A DNA stretch of 35,247 nt, taken from the NCBI GenBank assembly GCA_051747985.1, contig JBNJGU010000005.1:1-35247 (forward strand). The letters run 5' to 3'. Numbering within the stretch: position 1 is the stretch's first letter; each line of letters begins with the position of its first letter. Below, in pieces: positions 23,438 through 31,510 of the stretch. Under the pieces are notes generated by a model. The model saw only the letters and a list, made by a program, of their open reading frames with translations. It was not told where the DNA came from and made no database searches. The stretch is from PWQG01 sp051747985. Its GTDB lineage: Bacteria; Pseudomonadota; Gammaproteobacteria; Pseudomonadales; Pseudohongiellaceae. A program made the position numbers and the translations under genes.

Positions 23438-24534
23438 CAGTACGGAAAGAAGTGAATGTGGATCTGGGAGACCGTGGCTATCCGATTCTGATCGGCACCG
23501 GTCTGCTGGACCAGTCCGGATTGCTACAGCCCTGGATCCGGGGGCGGAAAGCTCTGATCGTCACCAACGACGTGGTGGCGCCGCTGTACCTGGAACGCCT
23601 CAGGCGGGCACTGCCCGATGTGGAGCTGGACGAGGTCATCCTGCCCGACGGGGAAGCCGGCAAGCACCTGGAGACGGTGAACCTGATCTATGACCGGCTG
23701 CTGGAGAACCGTCATGAGCGCAGCTCGACGTTGATCGCACTGGGCGGTGGAGTCACCGGGGATATCACCGGATTCGCAGCGGCCACCTATCAGCGCGGTG
23801 TGCCGTTCATCCAGGTGCCGACCACATTGTTGGCGCAGGTGGACTCATCCGTTGGCGGCAAGACCGGCGTCAACCACGCCCTGGGCAAGAACATGATCGG
23901 GGCTTTCCATCAGCCGCAGTGTGTGCTGGCTGACATGGATGTCCTGGATACCCTGCCGGATCGTGAACTGAAGGCCGGACTGGCCGAAGTCATCAAGTAC
24001 GGCCTGATCGGCAATGCCGATTTCTTCGAGTGGCTGGAAACCAACATGCCGGCGCTGCTGGTGCGTGACAGTGAACGGATGGCGGAGGCGGTGCGTATCT
24101 GCTGCGAGGAAAAGGCCCGGATCGTTGCGCTGGACGAACGCGAGGGAGGCATCCGTGCTCTGCTGAACCTGGGGCATACCTTCGGTCACGCCATCGAGAC
24201 GGCCATGGGCTACGGTGCCTGGTTGCACGGCGAGGCCGTGGCGGCCGGCATGGTCATGGCGGCCGATCTGTCCAGGCGTCTGGGCTGGCTCTCTCCCGAG
24301 GATGCCATGCGCGCTCGCGGACTGGTGGAAGCGGCCGGGTTGCCCGCCGTCCCTCCCGAGGACATGAAGGCTGATCGGTTCCTGGAACTGATGGCCGTGG
24401 ACAAGAAGGTGCAGGATGGCCGTATCCGCCTGATCCTGCTGCGAGCCCTGGGCGAGGCCGTCGTGGAAGCCGGGTTCGATCCGGTGCTGTTGCGCAGGAC
24501 GCTGCAGGCCGGCAATGAATTGTGTAAGGAGTGA
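23434..24534 (+). CDS. aroB: 3-dehydroquinate synthase
   Basis: AroB converts DAHP to 3-dehydroquinate, the second shikimate-pathway step, using NAD and a divalent metal. The 366-residue product has the NAD-binding GGGVTGDITGFAAATY, PTTLLAQVDSSVGGKTGVNH, and the metal-binding GHTFGHAIE and HGEAVAAGM. Its ATGA start overlaps the aroK stop. In Pseudomonas a DamX-like SPOR gene and gltBD follow before hemE; here hemE follows after 6 nt, so aroK, aroB, hemE and folK look like one operon. Confidence 0.97.
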   Translation: MTVRKEVNVDLGDRGYPILIGTGLLDQSGLLQPWIRGRKALIVTNDVVAPLYLERLRRALPDVELDEVILPDGEAGKHLETVNLIYDRLLENRHERSSTLIALGGGVTGDITGFAAATYQRGVPFIQVPTTLLAQVDSSVGGKTGVNHALGKNMIGAFHQPQCVLADMDVLDTLPDRELKAGLAEVIKYGLIGNADFFEWLETNMPALLVRDSERMAEAVRICCEEKARIVALDEREGGIRALLNLGHTFGHAIETAMGYGAWLHGEAVAAGMVMAADLSRRLGWLSPEDAMRARGLVEAAGLPAVPPEDMKADRFLELMAVDKKVQDGRIRLILLRALGEAVVEAGFDPVLLRRTLQAGNELCKE

Positions 24535-24540
24535 GAGTGC

Positions 24541-25605
24541 ATGTCGAATCTGAAGAATGACCGGTTCCTGCGAGCCCTGTTGCGTCAGCCGGTGGATGTG
24601 ACCCCGGTATGGATGATGCGGCAGGCGGGCCGTTATCTGCCCGAGTATCGGGCCACCCGCCAGAAGGCAGGCGATTTCATGAGCCTTTGCCAGTCACCGG
24701 AGCTGGCCTGCGAGGTCACCATGCAGCCACTGCGGCGCTATGCGCTCGATGCGGCCATCCTGTTTTCCGACATCCTCACCATCCCGGATGCCATGGGCCT
24801 GGGTCTGTATTTCGAGCCCGGTGAGGGGCCGAAGTTCAGTCGGACCGTCAACAGCGCGGCGGATGTCGATGCCCTGCCCGTCCCGGACATGGATTCAGAA
24901 CTGTCCTATGTCACCGACGCGGTCCGTCTGATCCGCCGCGAGCTCAATGGCGAGGTGCCATTGATCGGTTTTTCCGGCAGTCCCTGGACGCTGGCCACCT
25001 ATATGATCGAGGGCGGCGGCAGCAAGGATTTCCGGCGGGCCAAGGCCTTTCTGTATGATCAACCGCAAGCCATGCATGCACTGCTGGACAAACTGGCCGA
25101 CGCTGTCACCACCTATCTGAATGCCCAGATCGAGGCTGGTGCCCAGGTGGTGCAGATTTTCGACACCTGGGGCGGGATTCTTTCCACGACCGCCTACCGT
25201 GAGTTCTCGCTGGCCTACATGAAAAAGATTGTCAGCGGTCTCACCCGCGAGGCTGATGGCAGGGAGGTGCCGGTCATACTCTTCACCAAGAATGGCGGGT
25301 TATGGCTGGAGGACCTGGTCGATTCTGGCTGCCATTGTATCGGGCTGGACTGGACCATGGACATCGGTCGTGCCCGCGGCATCATCAATGGGCGGACGGC
25401 GCTGCAGGGCAACATGGATCCGTCCATCCTGTATGCGGGCCCGGATGTGATCAGGGCCGAAGTCGCCGCCATTCTGAAATCCTACGGTCCGGGAGAGGGG
25501 CATGTGTTCAATCTCGGACATGGCATCACACCGGAGGTGAACCCGGACAATGTCTCGGTCTTCATCGATGCCGTTCATGAAGAGTCGGTTGCCTATCACG
25601 GCTGA
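24541..25605 (+). CDS. hemE: Uroporphyrinogen decarboxylase
   Basis: HemE decarboxylates the four acetates of uroporphyrinogen III to give coproporphyrinogen III in heme synthesis. The 354-residue product has the signature PVWMMRQAGRYLPEYR near residue 22 (substrate-binding arginines), the ILFSDILTIPDAMG segment with the catalytic aspartate, the PWTLATYMIEGGGSKDF stretch and NLGHGITPEVNPDNV near the C terminus. Length matches the family. AAGGAG lies 9 nt before the ATG. Its 3' end overlaps folK. Confidence 0.97.
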   Translation: MSNLKNDRFLRALLRQPVDVTPVWMMRQAGRYLPEYRATRQKAGDFMSLCQSPELACEVTMQPLRRYALDAAILFSDILTIPDAMGLGLYFEPGEGPKFSRTVNSAADVDALPVPDMDSELSYVTDAVRLIRRELNGEVPLIGFSGSPWTLATYMIEGGGSKDFRRAKAFLYDQPQAMHALLDKLADAVTTYLNAQIEAGAQVVQIFDTWGGILSTTAYREFSLAYMKKIVSGLTREADGREVPVILFTKNGGLWLEDLVDSGCHCIGLDWTMDIGRARGIINGRTALQGNMDPSILYAGPDVIRAEVAAILKSYGPGEGHVFNLGHGITPEVNPDNVSVFIDAVHEESVAYHG

Positions 25606-26137
25606 ATGCCCGGATGCGGAAGGGGGATCCCCGGATCGGGGTCCCGCCGTCATCGCGTTGGGGGCGAATCTGCCGGGTGACCATGGTGCTCCCGCCCAGG
25701 CGGTACGGGCGGCCATGTGCCGTCTGGAAGCGTTGGCGAGGGGGGCGGTGCAGTGTTCTTCACTGTGGCGTTCTAGGCCGGTGGACTGTCCGCCGGAATC
25801 ACCGGATTTCATCAATGCCGTTGCGCTGCTGCAGCCACTGGAAGAGACGCCCGTCGGGCTGTTGAGTCGGCTGCAGCAATTGGAGGACTCCTTCGGGCGC
25901 GCGCGGGATGGGGGCCGTAATACCCCCCGGGTGCTGGATCTGGACCTGATCGCCTGGGGTGACCATGTCTGCGACACCGCGCGACTTACGCTACCCCATC
26001 CGCGGGCTCATCGTCGTGCCTTTGTCCTTCTGCCGCTGGCTGAAGTGTTCCCGAATCTGGTGTTGCCGGGCCAGAGCCGGAACGTCCGGGAGCTGGCGGA
26101 GCAGTGTCCCGGCAGGAATGCGGTTTTTCGTGTCTGA
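25577..26137 (+). CDS. folK: HPPK (6-hydroxymethyl-7,8-dihydropterin pyrophosphokinase)
   Basis: FolK transfers pyrophosphate from ATP to hydroxymethyldihydropterin in folate synthesis. The product is 186 residues from an ATG at 25577. Recognisable are VIALGANLPGD (strand 1), SSLWRSRPVDCPPESPDFINAV, and the ATP/Mg signature RNTPRVLDLDLIAWGD with both aspartates of DLDL, then LPHPRAHRRAFVLLPLAEV. The start lies inside hemE (29-nt overlap) with no clear ribosome-binding site, so it may differ. About 20 N-terminal residues before VIALGAN are not family-like. This may be a second HPPK-type paralogue, since folK more often lies by pcnB and panB. Confidence 0.9.
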   Translation: MKSRLPITAECPDAEGGSPDRGPAVIALGANLPGDHGAPAQAVRAAMCRLEALARGAVQCSSLWRSRPVDCPPESPDFINAVALLQPLEETPVGLLSRLQQLEDSFGRARDGGRNTPRVLDLDLIAWGDHVCDTARLTLPHPRAHRRAFVLLPLAEVFPNLVLPGQSRNVRELAEQCPGRNAVFRV

Positions 26138-26141
26138 TGCA

Positions 26142-26170
26142 TTGCGATGGCGGATGAGCTTTGCTAGATT
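26142..26170 (+). promoter_or_regulatory. Weak putative promoter for the 26214 gene
   Basis: TTGCGA (26142-26147) and TAGATT (26165-26170) are separated by 17 nt just behind folK. Both hexamers match 4/6. Confidence 0.3.
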
Positions 26171-26213
26171 ATAGGATCGGCAACCTCCCGATACATCCTG
26201 GGGATATAAGAAC

Positions 26214-27143
26214 GTGAACAGGGATATGACAACCGTCCGCAGCCCGATTCTCGCTGCCGCCACTGCAGCCATGATCTGCTGTCTGGCCCCCGCCGCGGCC
26301 TGGTCGGAGCAGACGGGGACGGCAGAGGTGCTGGACTCCCTGGCGCTGCCCTTTGCCGTCATTCCCGAGCAACCCGGGCAGACTCCGGTATCACCGGAAC
26401 CCACCAGGACTCCAGAGCTGGACGATTCCACCTACCACATCGGTTTCAGTCATACGCCTCGCGCCAGTGGCTTTGGCGTGCACGCCGATGCCTGGAAGGT
26501 GGAGACGGACCTGGCGTCACTGTCGGCGCTCACGCCCGGGCTGATGACGGATCCGTCACTGCTGGCGGGTGAGGACGGTGTACGGCTTTCCGATGTCAAT
26601 CACGACGCTCTGCTCAGCGTTGACGGCGGGCCGGGACGGCGTTCGAGCGGAGTGGATCTGACGGCATCCTACGTCTGGGAGTCGTCGCGTTTCGGGCAGT
26701 TCATTTTCAGCACCCGCGCCACGTATGTCTACAATCAGCAGAACCTGGATGGTCTGAAAGAGCCGGGCAGCATTGCCGTATCGGGCCATCCGGCATTGAC
26801 CCAGGTGCCTGAATTGCAGAGTAGTCTGATGTTCAGCTGGCAATCCGGCAATCACCAGGCGACTGCCACGACCCATGTGGCCGCTGATGATTTCCGGGAT
26901 ATCGGTGATGTGGACCTGCAGCAGCTGGATGCGCTGGTGGGACACATCGCCACGCTGGATCTGCGCTACGGCTACAACATCCGTTCAGGGCGCAAGAGCA
27001 ATACCCGGATCTCGGTCGGTCTGCGTAACACGGTCGACCGGCGGTCGCTGCAGCAGTTGCGGCCCATCGGTGGCCCCCGGAGCGGCAAAGTGCTTGATGC
27101 CAACGGCAGCGTGGCGTACGGCACCATCAAATATCAGTTCTGA
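26214..27143 (+). CDS. Putative outer-membrane protein resembling the end of a TonB-dependent receptor barrel
   Basis: I do not recognise a named family. The 309-residue product starts at a GTG (or an ATG at 26226, with AGG near it) and has a signal peptide (ILAAATAAMICCLAPAAAWS). From about residue 140 it looks like the last barrel strands of TonB-dependent receptors: GVDLTASYVWE, GQFIFSTRATYVYNQQ, SLMFSWQSGNHQATATTH, TLDLRYGYNI, TRISVGLRNTVDR and a terminal aromatic KYQF. No TonB box or plug domain is present; residues 35-140 are Pro/Thr/Ser-rich and then unfamiliar. It may be a short barrel or a truncated receptor remnant. Its 3' end overlaps bioA by 17 nt in the convergent direction. Confidence 0.7.
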   Translation: MNRDMTTVRSPILAAATAAMICCLAPAAAWSEQTGTAEVLDSLALPFAVIPEQPGQTPVSPEPTRTPELDDSTYHIGFSHTPRASGFGVHADAWKVETDLASLSALTPGLMTDPSLLAGEDGVRLSDVNHDALLSVDGGPGRRSSGVDLTASYVWESSRFGQFIFSTRATYVYNQQNLDGLKEPGSIAVSGHPALTQVPELQSSLMFSWQSGNHQATATTHVAADDFRDIGDVDLQQLDALVGHIATLDLRYGYNIRSGRKSNTRISVGLRNTVDRRSLQQLRPIGGPRSGKVLDANGSVAYGTIKYQF

Positions 27144-28428
27144 GTATCCGTCCCATTGCGGCCGTCAGCATGCCCAGCTGTTGTCTGCTGATCACATAGG
27201 GCGGCATCACATAGATCAGCTTCCCGAACGGGCGGACCCACACCCCCTCTTCCACGAAACGTGGCTGGATCTCCTCCATGCGGACCGGCTCGTGCAATTC
27301 CACCACGCCGATGGCGCCGAGCACCCGGACCTCTGACACGCTGTCGAGATCGGCCAGCGGCATGAGTTCCGCGCGGAGCTGTTGTCCGATCTCCCGGACG
27401 CGTTCCTTCCAGTCCGATTCCAGCAGCAGGCGGGTGCTGGCCAGTGCCACCGAGCAGGCCAGCGGATTGGCCATGAATGTGGGGCCATGCATGAATGGCA
27501 GGCCGTTCGATGAAATCGTCTCTGCCACCCGGTCCGTGGTCAACGTGGCGGCGAGGGTCATGTAGCCGCCGGTGAGCGCCTTGCCCAGGCAGAGAATATC
27601 GGGTTCGATGCCCGCGTGTTCACAGGCAAACAGACGACCACTGCGCCCGAAGCCGGTGGCGATCTCATCGCAGATCAGCAGCAGCCCATACTGATCGCAC
27701 AGTGCTCGGACCTCCCGCAGATAATGGGGTGAGTAGAACCTCATGCCGCCGGCACCCTGTACGATCGGTTCCAGGATCACGGCGGCCAGCTCCCCTTGAT
27801 GAGCTTCTACCAGTGTGCGGAAACTGTCCAGGTCCGAGGGGTCCCACGGGTCGTCGAAACGGCAGCGCGGTGCCTCGGCGAAATGATGCCGGATCAGGGT
27901 GCCGCTGAACAGGCTGTGCATGCCGTTGACCGGGTCGCATACCGACATGGCGGCGAATGTGTCTCCGTGGTATCCGTTGCGCAGGCTGAGCAGCCGGTTG
28001 CGTCCGGCCTGCCCCGTGGCCTGCCAGTACTGCAGGGCCATCTTGATGGCGACCTCCACGGATACCGAGCCTGAATCCGCAAAGAACACCTTCTGCAGAG
28101 AAGGCGGTGTGATGTCCACCAGCAGCCGGGCCAGCTCGATGGCGGGGCGATGTGTGAGGCCGCCGAACATCACATGGGCCATCTCTTCGCTCTGTTCGCG
28201 CAATGCGGCATTGAGTACGGGATGATTGTATCCGTGTACCGCCGCCCACCACGAACTCATGCCGTCGACCAGTCTGCGACCATCGGCAAGGACCAGTTCA
28301 ACGCCGTGGGCCGATGCCACTGGATAATTGGCCAGTGGTTCGGTCATGGATGTGTAGGGGTGAATGACGTGACGGTGGTCGTAGTCGACCAGTCGCTGCC
28401 AGTCGGCAGAGTACTGCGGGTGATTCAT
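27127..28428 (-). CDS. bioA: Adenosylmethionine-8-amino-7-oxononanoate aminotransferase (DAPA synthase)
   Basis: BioA transfers an amino group from SAM to KAPA in biotin synthesis. From the ATG at 28428 the product has 433 residues, the normal length. The PLP lysine is K283 in CLGKALTGGY, and D254 (CDEIATGFGR) contacts the cofactor nitrogen; SSWWAAVHGYNHP and the NGYHGDTFAAMSV region also match. An alternative start at 28482 would overlap comF. The gene starts 13 nt after comF, so comF-bioA is one transcript, divergent from bioBFD and near the BirA operator. Confidence 0.95.
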   Translation of the reverse strand: MNHPQYSADWQRLVDYDHRHVIHPYTSMTEPLANYPVASAHGVELVLADGRRLVDGMSSWWAAVHGYNHPVLNAALREQSEEMAHVMFGGLTHRPAIELARLLVDITPPSLQKVFFADSGSVSVEVAIKMALQYWQATGQAGRNRLLSLRNGYHGDTFAAMSVCDPVNGMHSLFSGTLIRHHFAEAPRCRFDDPWDPSDLDSFRTLVEAHQGELAAVILEPIVQGAGGMRFYSPHYLREVRALCDQYGLLLICDEIATGFGRSGRLFACEHAGIEPDILCLGKALTGGYMTLAATLTTDRVAETISSNGLPFMHGPTFMANPLACSVALASTRLLLESDWKERVREIGQQLRAELMPLADLDSVSEVRVLGAIGVVELHEPVRMEEIQPRFVEEGVWVRPFGKLIYVMPPYVISRQQLGMLTAAMGRILRTDI

Positions 28429-28441
28429 CGTGGATCCGGAT

Positions 28442-29155
28442 TCAGTCAGGTGGTTCGACGCGCGCCAGGCACCACACATCAATCCGGTGGGCCTCCATGC
28501 GTTGCAGCAGTCGGGTCATGGCGGACGCGGTAGCGCCGCTGGTGACCACATCGTCGATGATTGCAACGTGCCCGGGTGCTGTCAAGCGTCGGCCCGCCCG
28601 TGGAACAAACAGCCGGTCCATGTTGCGATACCGTTCCCCTCTGCCCAGGCTGCGCTGATCCCGGGCCTGCTGTCGGCGCAGGCACAATCGATGCGCCACG
28701 GGGAGATTGCTGTAACGGCTCACGGCATCGGCCAGCAGGCGCGATTGGTTGAAGCCACGTTCACGCAGACGACGGCGATGCAGCGGCACTGGCACGAGTG
28801 CATCGGGCAGTGCCCGGCCGGCTTCCTGATGCAGGCGCACGAACTGCTCGGCGAGCAGTCGACACAGTGTGCGGCCGGCCACGAAGTCCTGATGGTCCTT
28901 GAAGCGCCGGATCATCCGGTCTATCGGGGCGGTGAATTCGAACAGGGCCGTGCAGCGGTGGAACGGGAAGGGGGATCGCTCGCAGCGCGTGCAACCGGTA
29001 TGCCCCGGTATCACGGTGGCGTTGCCGAGACCGCAATGCGGACATCCGGGCGGCTGCCAGGGCAGTTCATTCTCGCAGTCCAGGCAGAGGCTGATCGGGT
29101 GGTGGCCGGACAGTGGATGCAGGCATAACTGACACTGATGGGGGAGAAACAGCAT
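28442..29155 (-). CDS. comF: ComF-family phosphoribosyltransferase-like protein
   Basis: The product (237 residues from the ATG at 29155) has an N-terminal pair of zinc-ribbon-like CxxC motifs (C8/C11, C24/C27, C38/C41, C55/C58) and a C-terminal phosphoribosyltransferase fold with the PRPP motif VAIIDDVVTSGATAS. ComF and GntX proteins of this type take part in DNA uptake or use of DNA as nutrient. The 29155 start has AAGGA 8 nt upstream; starts at 29176 (ATG) and 29182 (GTG) would add up to 9 residues and lack one. A comF gene next to the biotin genes is common in gammaproteobacteria; type IV pili (pilMNOPQ) are encoded in the same window. Confidence 0.93.
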   Translation of the reverse strand: MLFLPHQCQLCLHPLSGHHPISLCLDCENELPWQPPGCPHCGLGNATVIPGHTGCTRCERSPFPFHRCTALFEFTAPIDRMIRRFKDHQDFVAGRTLCRLLAEQFVRLHQEAGRALPDALVPVPLHRRRLRERGFNQSRLLADAVSRYSNLPVAHRLCLRRQQARDQRSLGRGERYRNMDRLFVPRAGRRLTAPGHVAIIDDVVTSGATASAMTRLLQRMEAHRIDVWCLARVEPPD

Positions 29156-29194
29156 ATCGGACGTCCTTGTCGACATGATCACTAGTTATCCAGA

Positions 29195-29225
29195 TGTAAA
29201 CCATACCCAATTTTGCTGGTTGACA
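29195..29225. promoter_or_regulatory. BirA (biotin repressor) operator
   Basis: TGTAAACC (29195-29202), a 15-nt spacer, then GGTTGACA (29218-29225). The BirA operator of gram-negative bacteria is TTGTAAACC, 15-16 nt, GGTTTACAA, so the left half is perfect over 8 bases and the right half has one mismatch. The right half overlaps the bioB -35, the expected place for repression when biotin is plentiful. It lies between divergent comF-bioA and bioBFD, so it may control both. Confidence 0.88.
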
Positions 29226-29247
29226 GAAGGGGGCGGCGACCTACAAT
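29220..29247 (+). promoter_or_regulatory. Sigma-70 promoter of bioBFD
   Basis: A consensus -35 TTGACA (29220-29225) and TACAAT (29242-29247, 5/6) are separated by 16 nt, 37 nt before the bioB ATG. The -35 is shared with the right half of the BirA operator. Confidence 0.8.
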
Positions 29248-29284
29248 GAGCCGCCTGACTGGACTGAGTATAGCAGGAGCCCCG

Positions 29285-30310
29285 ATGACCCATGTGAGCC
29301 AAACGCCCACCATTCGCCATGACTGGACCCGCGAGGAGGTGCTGGCGTTGTTCCGACAACCTTTCATGGACCTGCTATTCCAGGCGCAGACCATTCATCG
29401 TCGCCATTTCGACGCCAATCGGATGCAGATGAGCACGCTGTTGTCGATCAAGACCGGTGCCTGTCCCGAGGATTGCAAATACTGTCCGCAGAGCGGTCAT
29501 TACAATACCGGACTGGAAAAGGAACGGCTGCTGGCCGTCGAAAAGGTGATCGAAGAAGCCAGGGCCGCGCGAAACCACGGAGCCACGCGTTTCTGCATGG
29601 GCGCGGCGTGGAAACATCCGTCGGACCGGGATTTTCCCGCCGTGCTGGAGATGGTGCGGCAGGTGCGGGAGCTGGGGATGGAGACCTGCATGACGCTTGG
29701 GGCACTGAGCCGTGAGCAATCACAGGCGCTGGCGGATGCCGGACTGGACTACTACAACCACAACCTGGATACCTCGCCGGAATATTACGGTGAAATCATC
29801 ACCACACGCACCTTCCAGGACCGACTGGATACACTGTCTCATGTGCGCCGGGCCGGAATGAAGGTCTGTGCCGGCGGTATCGTCGGCATGGGCGAGAACG
29901 ACACGGACCGCGCGGGCCTGTTGCAGCAACTGGCCAACCTGCCGCAGCATCCGGAGAGTGTGCCCGTCAACATGCTGGTGCGAGTGGCGGGTACGCCACT
30001 GGAAAATGTGGAGGATCTGGAACCTTTCGAGTTCGTCCGTACCGTGGCCGTCGCCCGCATCATGATGCCGCGTTCCCATGTCCGGCTGTCGGCCGGCCGC
30101 AATCAGATGAATGAACAGATGCAGGCGCTGTGCTTCCTGGCCGGTGCCAACTCGATTTTCTACGGGGAAAAACTGCTGACCACGCCATTGCCGGAGGAAA
30201 ATGCCGATCTGCAACTGCTTCACCGCCTGGGTATCGAGCCGGAGCGCGGAGAGCCGGGCATGGCCACCACCGCCGGTGCGGCTGCCGGCAACTATTACGC
30301 GGCCATGTGA
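29285..30310 (+). CDS. bioB: Biotin synthase
   Basis: BioB is the radical-SAM enzyme that inserts sulfur into dethiobiotin. From the ATG at 29285, preceded by AGGAG, the product has 341 residues. The radical-SAM cluster motif is C60, C64, C67 (GACPEDCKYCPQ); the second cluster region includes YYNHNLDTSPEYY and CAGGIVGMGE, and the conserved arginine lies in RLSAGRNQM. A start at 29213 would lie over the promoter and is rejected. It heads bioB-bioF-bioD; the bioF ATG follows the stop immediately. Confidence 0.97.
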   Translation: MTHVSQTPTIRHDWTREEVLALFRQPFMDLLFQAQTIHRRHFDANRMQMSTLLSIKTGACPEDCKYCPQSGHYNTGLEKERLLAVEKVIEEARAARNHGATRFCMGAAWKHPSDRDFPAVLEMVRQVRELGMETCMTLGALSREQSQALADAGLDYYNHNLDTSPEYYGEIITTRTFQDRLDTLSHVRRAGMKVCAGGIVGMGENDTDRAGLLQQLANLPQHPESVPVNMLVRVAGTPLENVEDLEPFEFVRTVAVARIMMPRSHVRLSAGRNQMNEQMQALCFLAGANSIFYGEKLLTTPLPEENADLQLLHRLGIEPERGEPGMATTAGAAAGNYYAAM

Positions 30311-31510
30311 ATGTCTCTCCCGCATGCCTGGAAGCACATAGAGGAGCGACTCGAGCAACGACGTCGGGCCGGACTGTGGCGCGAAGTGCGTCAGCGCTGT
30401 GAACCCCAGCGGCCCTGTCAGACTGTCGATGGTGTCCGGCGGCTGAGCTTCTGCAGTAATGACTACCTTGGGCTGGCGGCGCACCCCGCGCTGATTGCGG
30501 CACTGGAGCAGGGCGGCAGGCAGTACGGTGTCGGCAGTGGCGCGTCACACATGGTCAATGGCCATTGCCGGGTCCACCATCAGCTGGAGGAGGCGCTGGC
30601 GGATCATCTGGAACGCGACCGGGTGCTGCTGTTCTCCACCGGTTATATGGCCAATACCGGCATCCTCCATGCCCTGATGCGACCCGGTGGCGCGGTATGG
30701 CACGATGCGCTGAATCATGCCTCGCTACTGGATGGCGGCTGGTTGTGCCGGGCCGGTTCTTTCCGGTATCCGCATCGGGATGTCAATGCGCTGGATGACA
30801 TGTTGTCGGTCAGTACGGCATCTCACCACCTTGTCGCCACGGATGGTGTGTTCAGCATGGACGGTGACTTGGCGCCCCTGGGGTCATTGATCGATGTGGC
30901 GCACCGCCATCAGGCCCTGCTGATGGTCGATGATGCCCATGGCATCGGTACGCTGGGGCTGGCCGGGCGTGGCGTCATCGACTGTCCGGATTCCGGGCGC
31001 ACGGTCAGTCAGCGCGATCTCCCCCTGCTGGTGGGCACGATGGGCAAGGCCTTTGGCACATCGGGTGCTTTCGTGGCCGGCCCCGCCGGGCTGATTGAGT
31101 ACCTGCGGCAGTTCGCCCGCAGTCACGTGTTCACCACTGCCATGCCGCCAGCCATTGCCGCAGCCTCGCTGGCGGCGCTGCGCCTGATCCGACAGGAGGG
31201 GTGGAGAAGGGAGCGGCTGCGGCAACTGGTTGACCGCTTCCGGGAGGGCGCGCTGGCACTGGGTCTGGAACTGCCCGACTCGCACACACCGATTCAGGCC
31301 GTCATTCTGGGTTCCGCTTCCCGGGCCATGCGGGGCAGTGCCATACTCGGACGGATAGGGCTGCATGTGCCGGCCATCCGGCCGCCGAGCGTACCGGAGC
31401 AGACGGCGAGGTTGCGGATCACGTTCAGTGCCCGTCACACCGTGGACCAGGTGGATCGACTGCTGGCTGGTCTGGACCTCATGAACAGGGAACTGGAGCT
31501 GGAACCATGA
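30311..31510 (+). CDS. bioF: 8-amino-7-oxononanoate synthase (KAPA synthase)
   Basis: BioF condenses pimeloyl-ACP (or CoA) with alanine, using PLP. The 399-residue product has the PLP lysine K246 in GTMGKAFGTSG, H135 stacking on the cofactor (HDALNHASLLDG), and D207 and H210 in VDDAHGIG, plus NDYLGLAAHP and GSGASHMVNGH near the N terminus. The ATG directly follows the bioB stop, and its stop overlaps the bioD ATG by 4 nt. In many relatives bioH and bioC lie between bioF and bioD; here they do not. Confidence 0.96.
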   Translation: MSLPHAWKHIEERLEQRRRAGLWREVRQRCEPQRPCQTVDGVRRLSFCSNDYLGLAAHPALIAALEQGGRQYGVGSGASHMVNGHCRVHHQLEEALADHLERDRVLLFSTGYMANTGILHALMRPGGAVWHDALNHASLLDGGWLCRAGSFRYPHRDVNALDDMLSVSTASHHLVATDGVFSMDGDLAPLGSLIDVAHRHQALLMVDDAHGIGTLGLAGRGVIDCPDSGRTVSQRDLPLLVGTMGKAFGTSGAFVAGPAGLIEYLRQFARSHVFTTAMPPAIAAASLAALRLIRQEGWRRERLRQLVDRFREGALALGLELPDSHTPIQAVILGSASRAMRGSAILGRIGLHVPAIRPPSVPEQTARLRITFSARHTVDQVDRLLAGLDLMNRELELEP

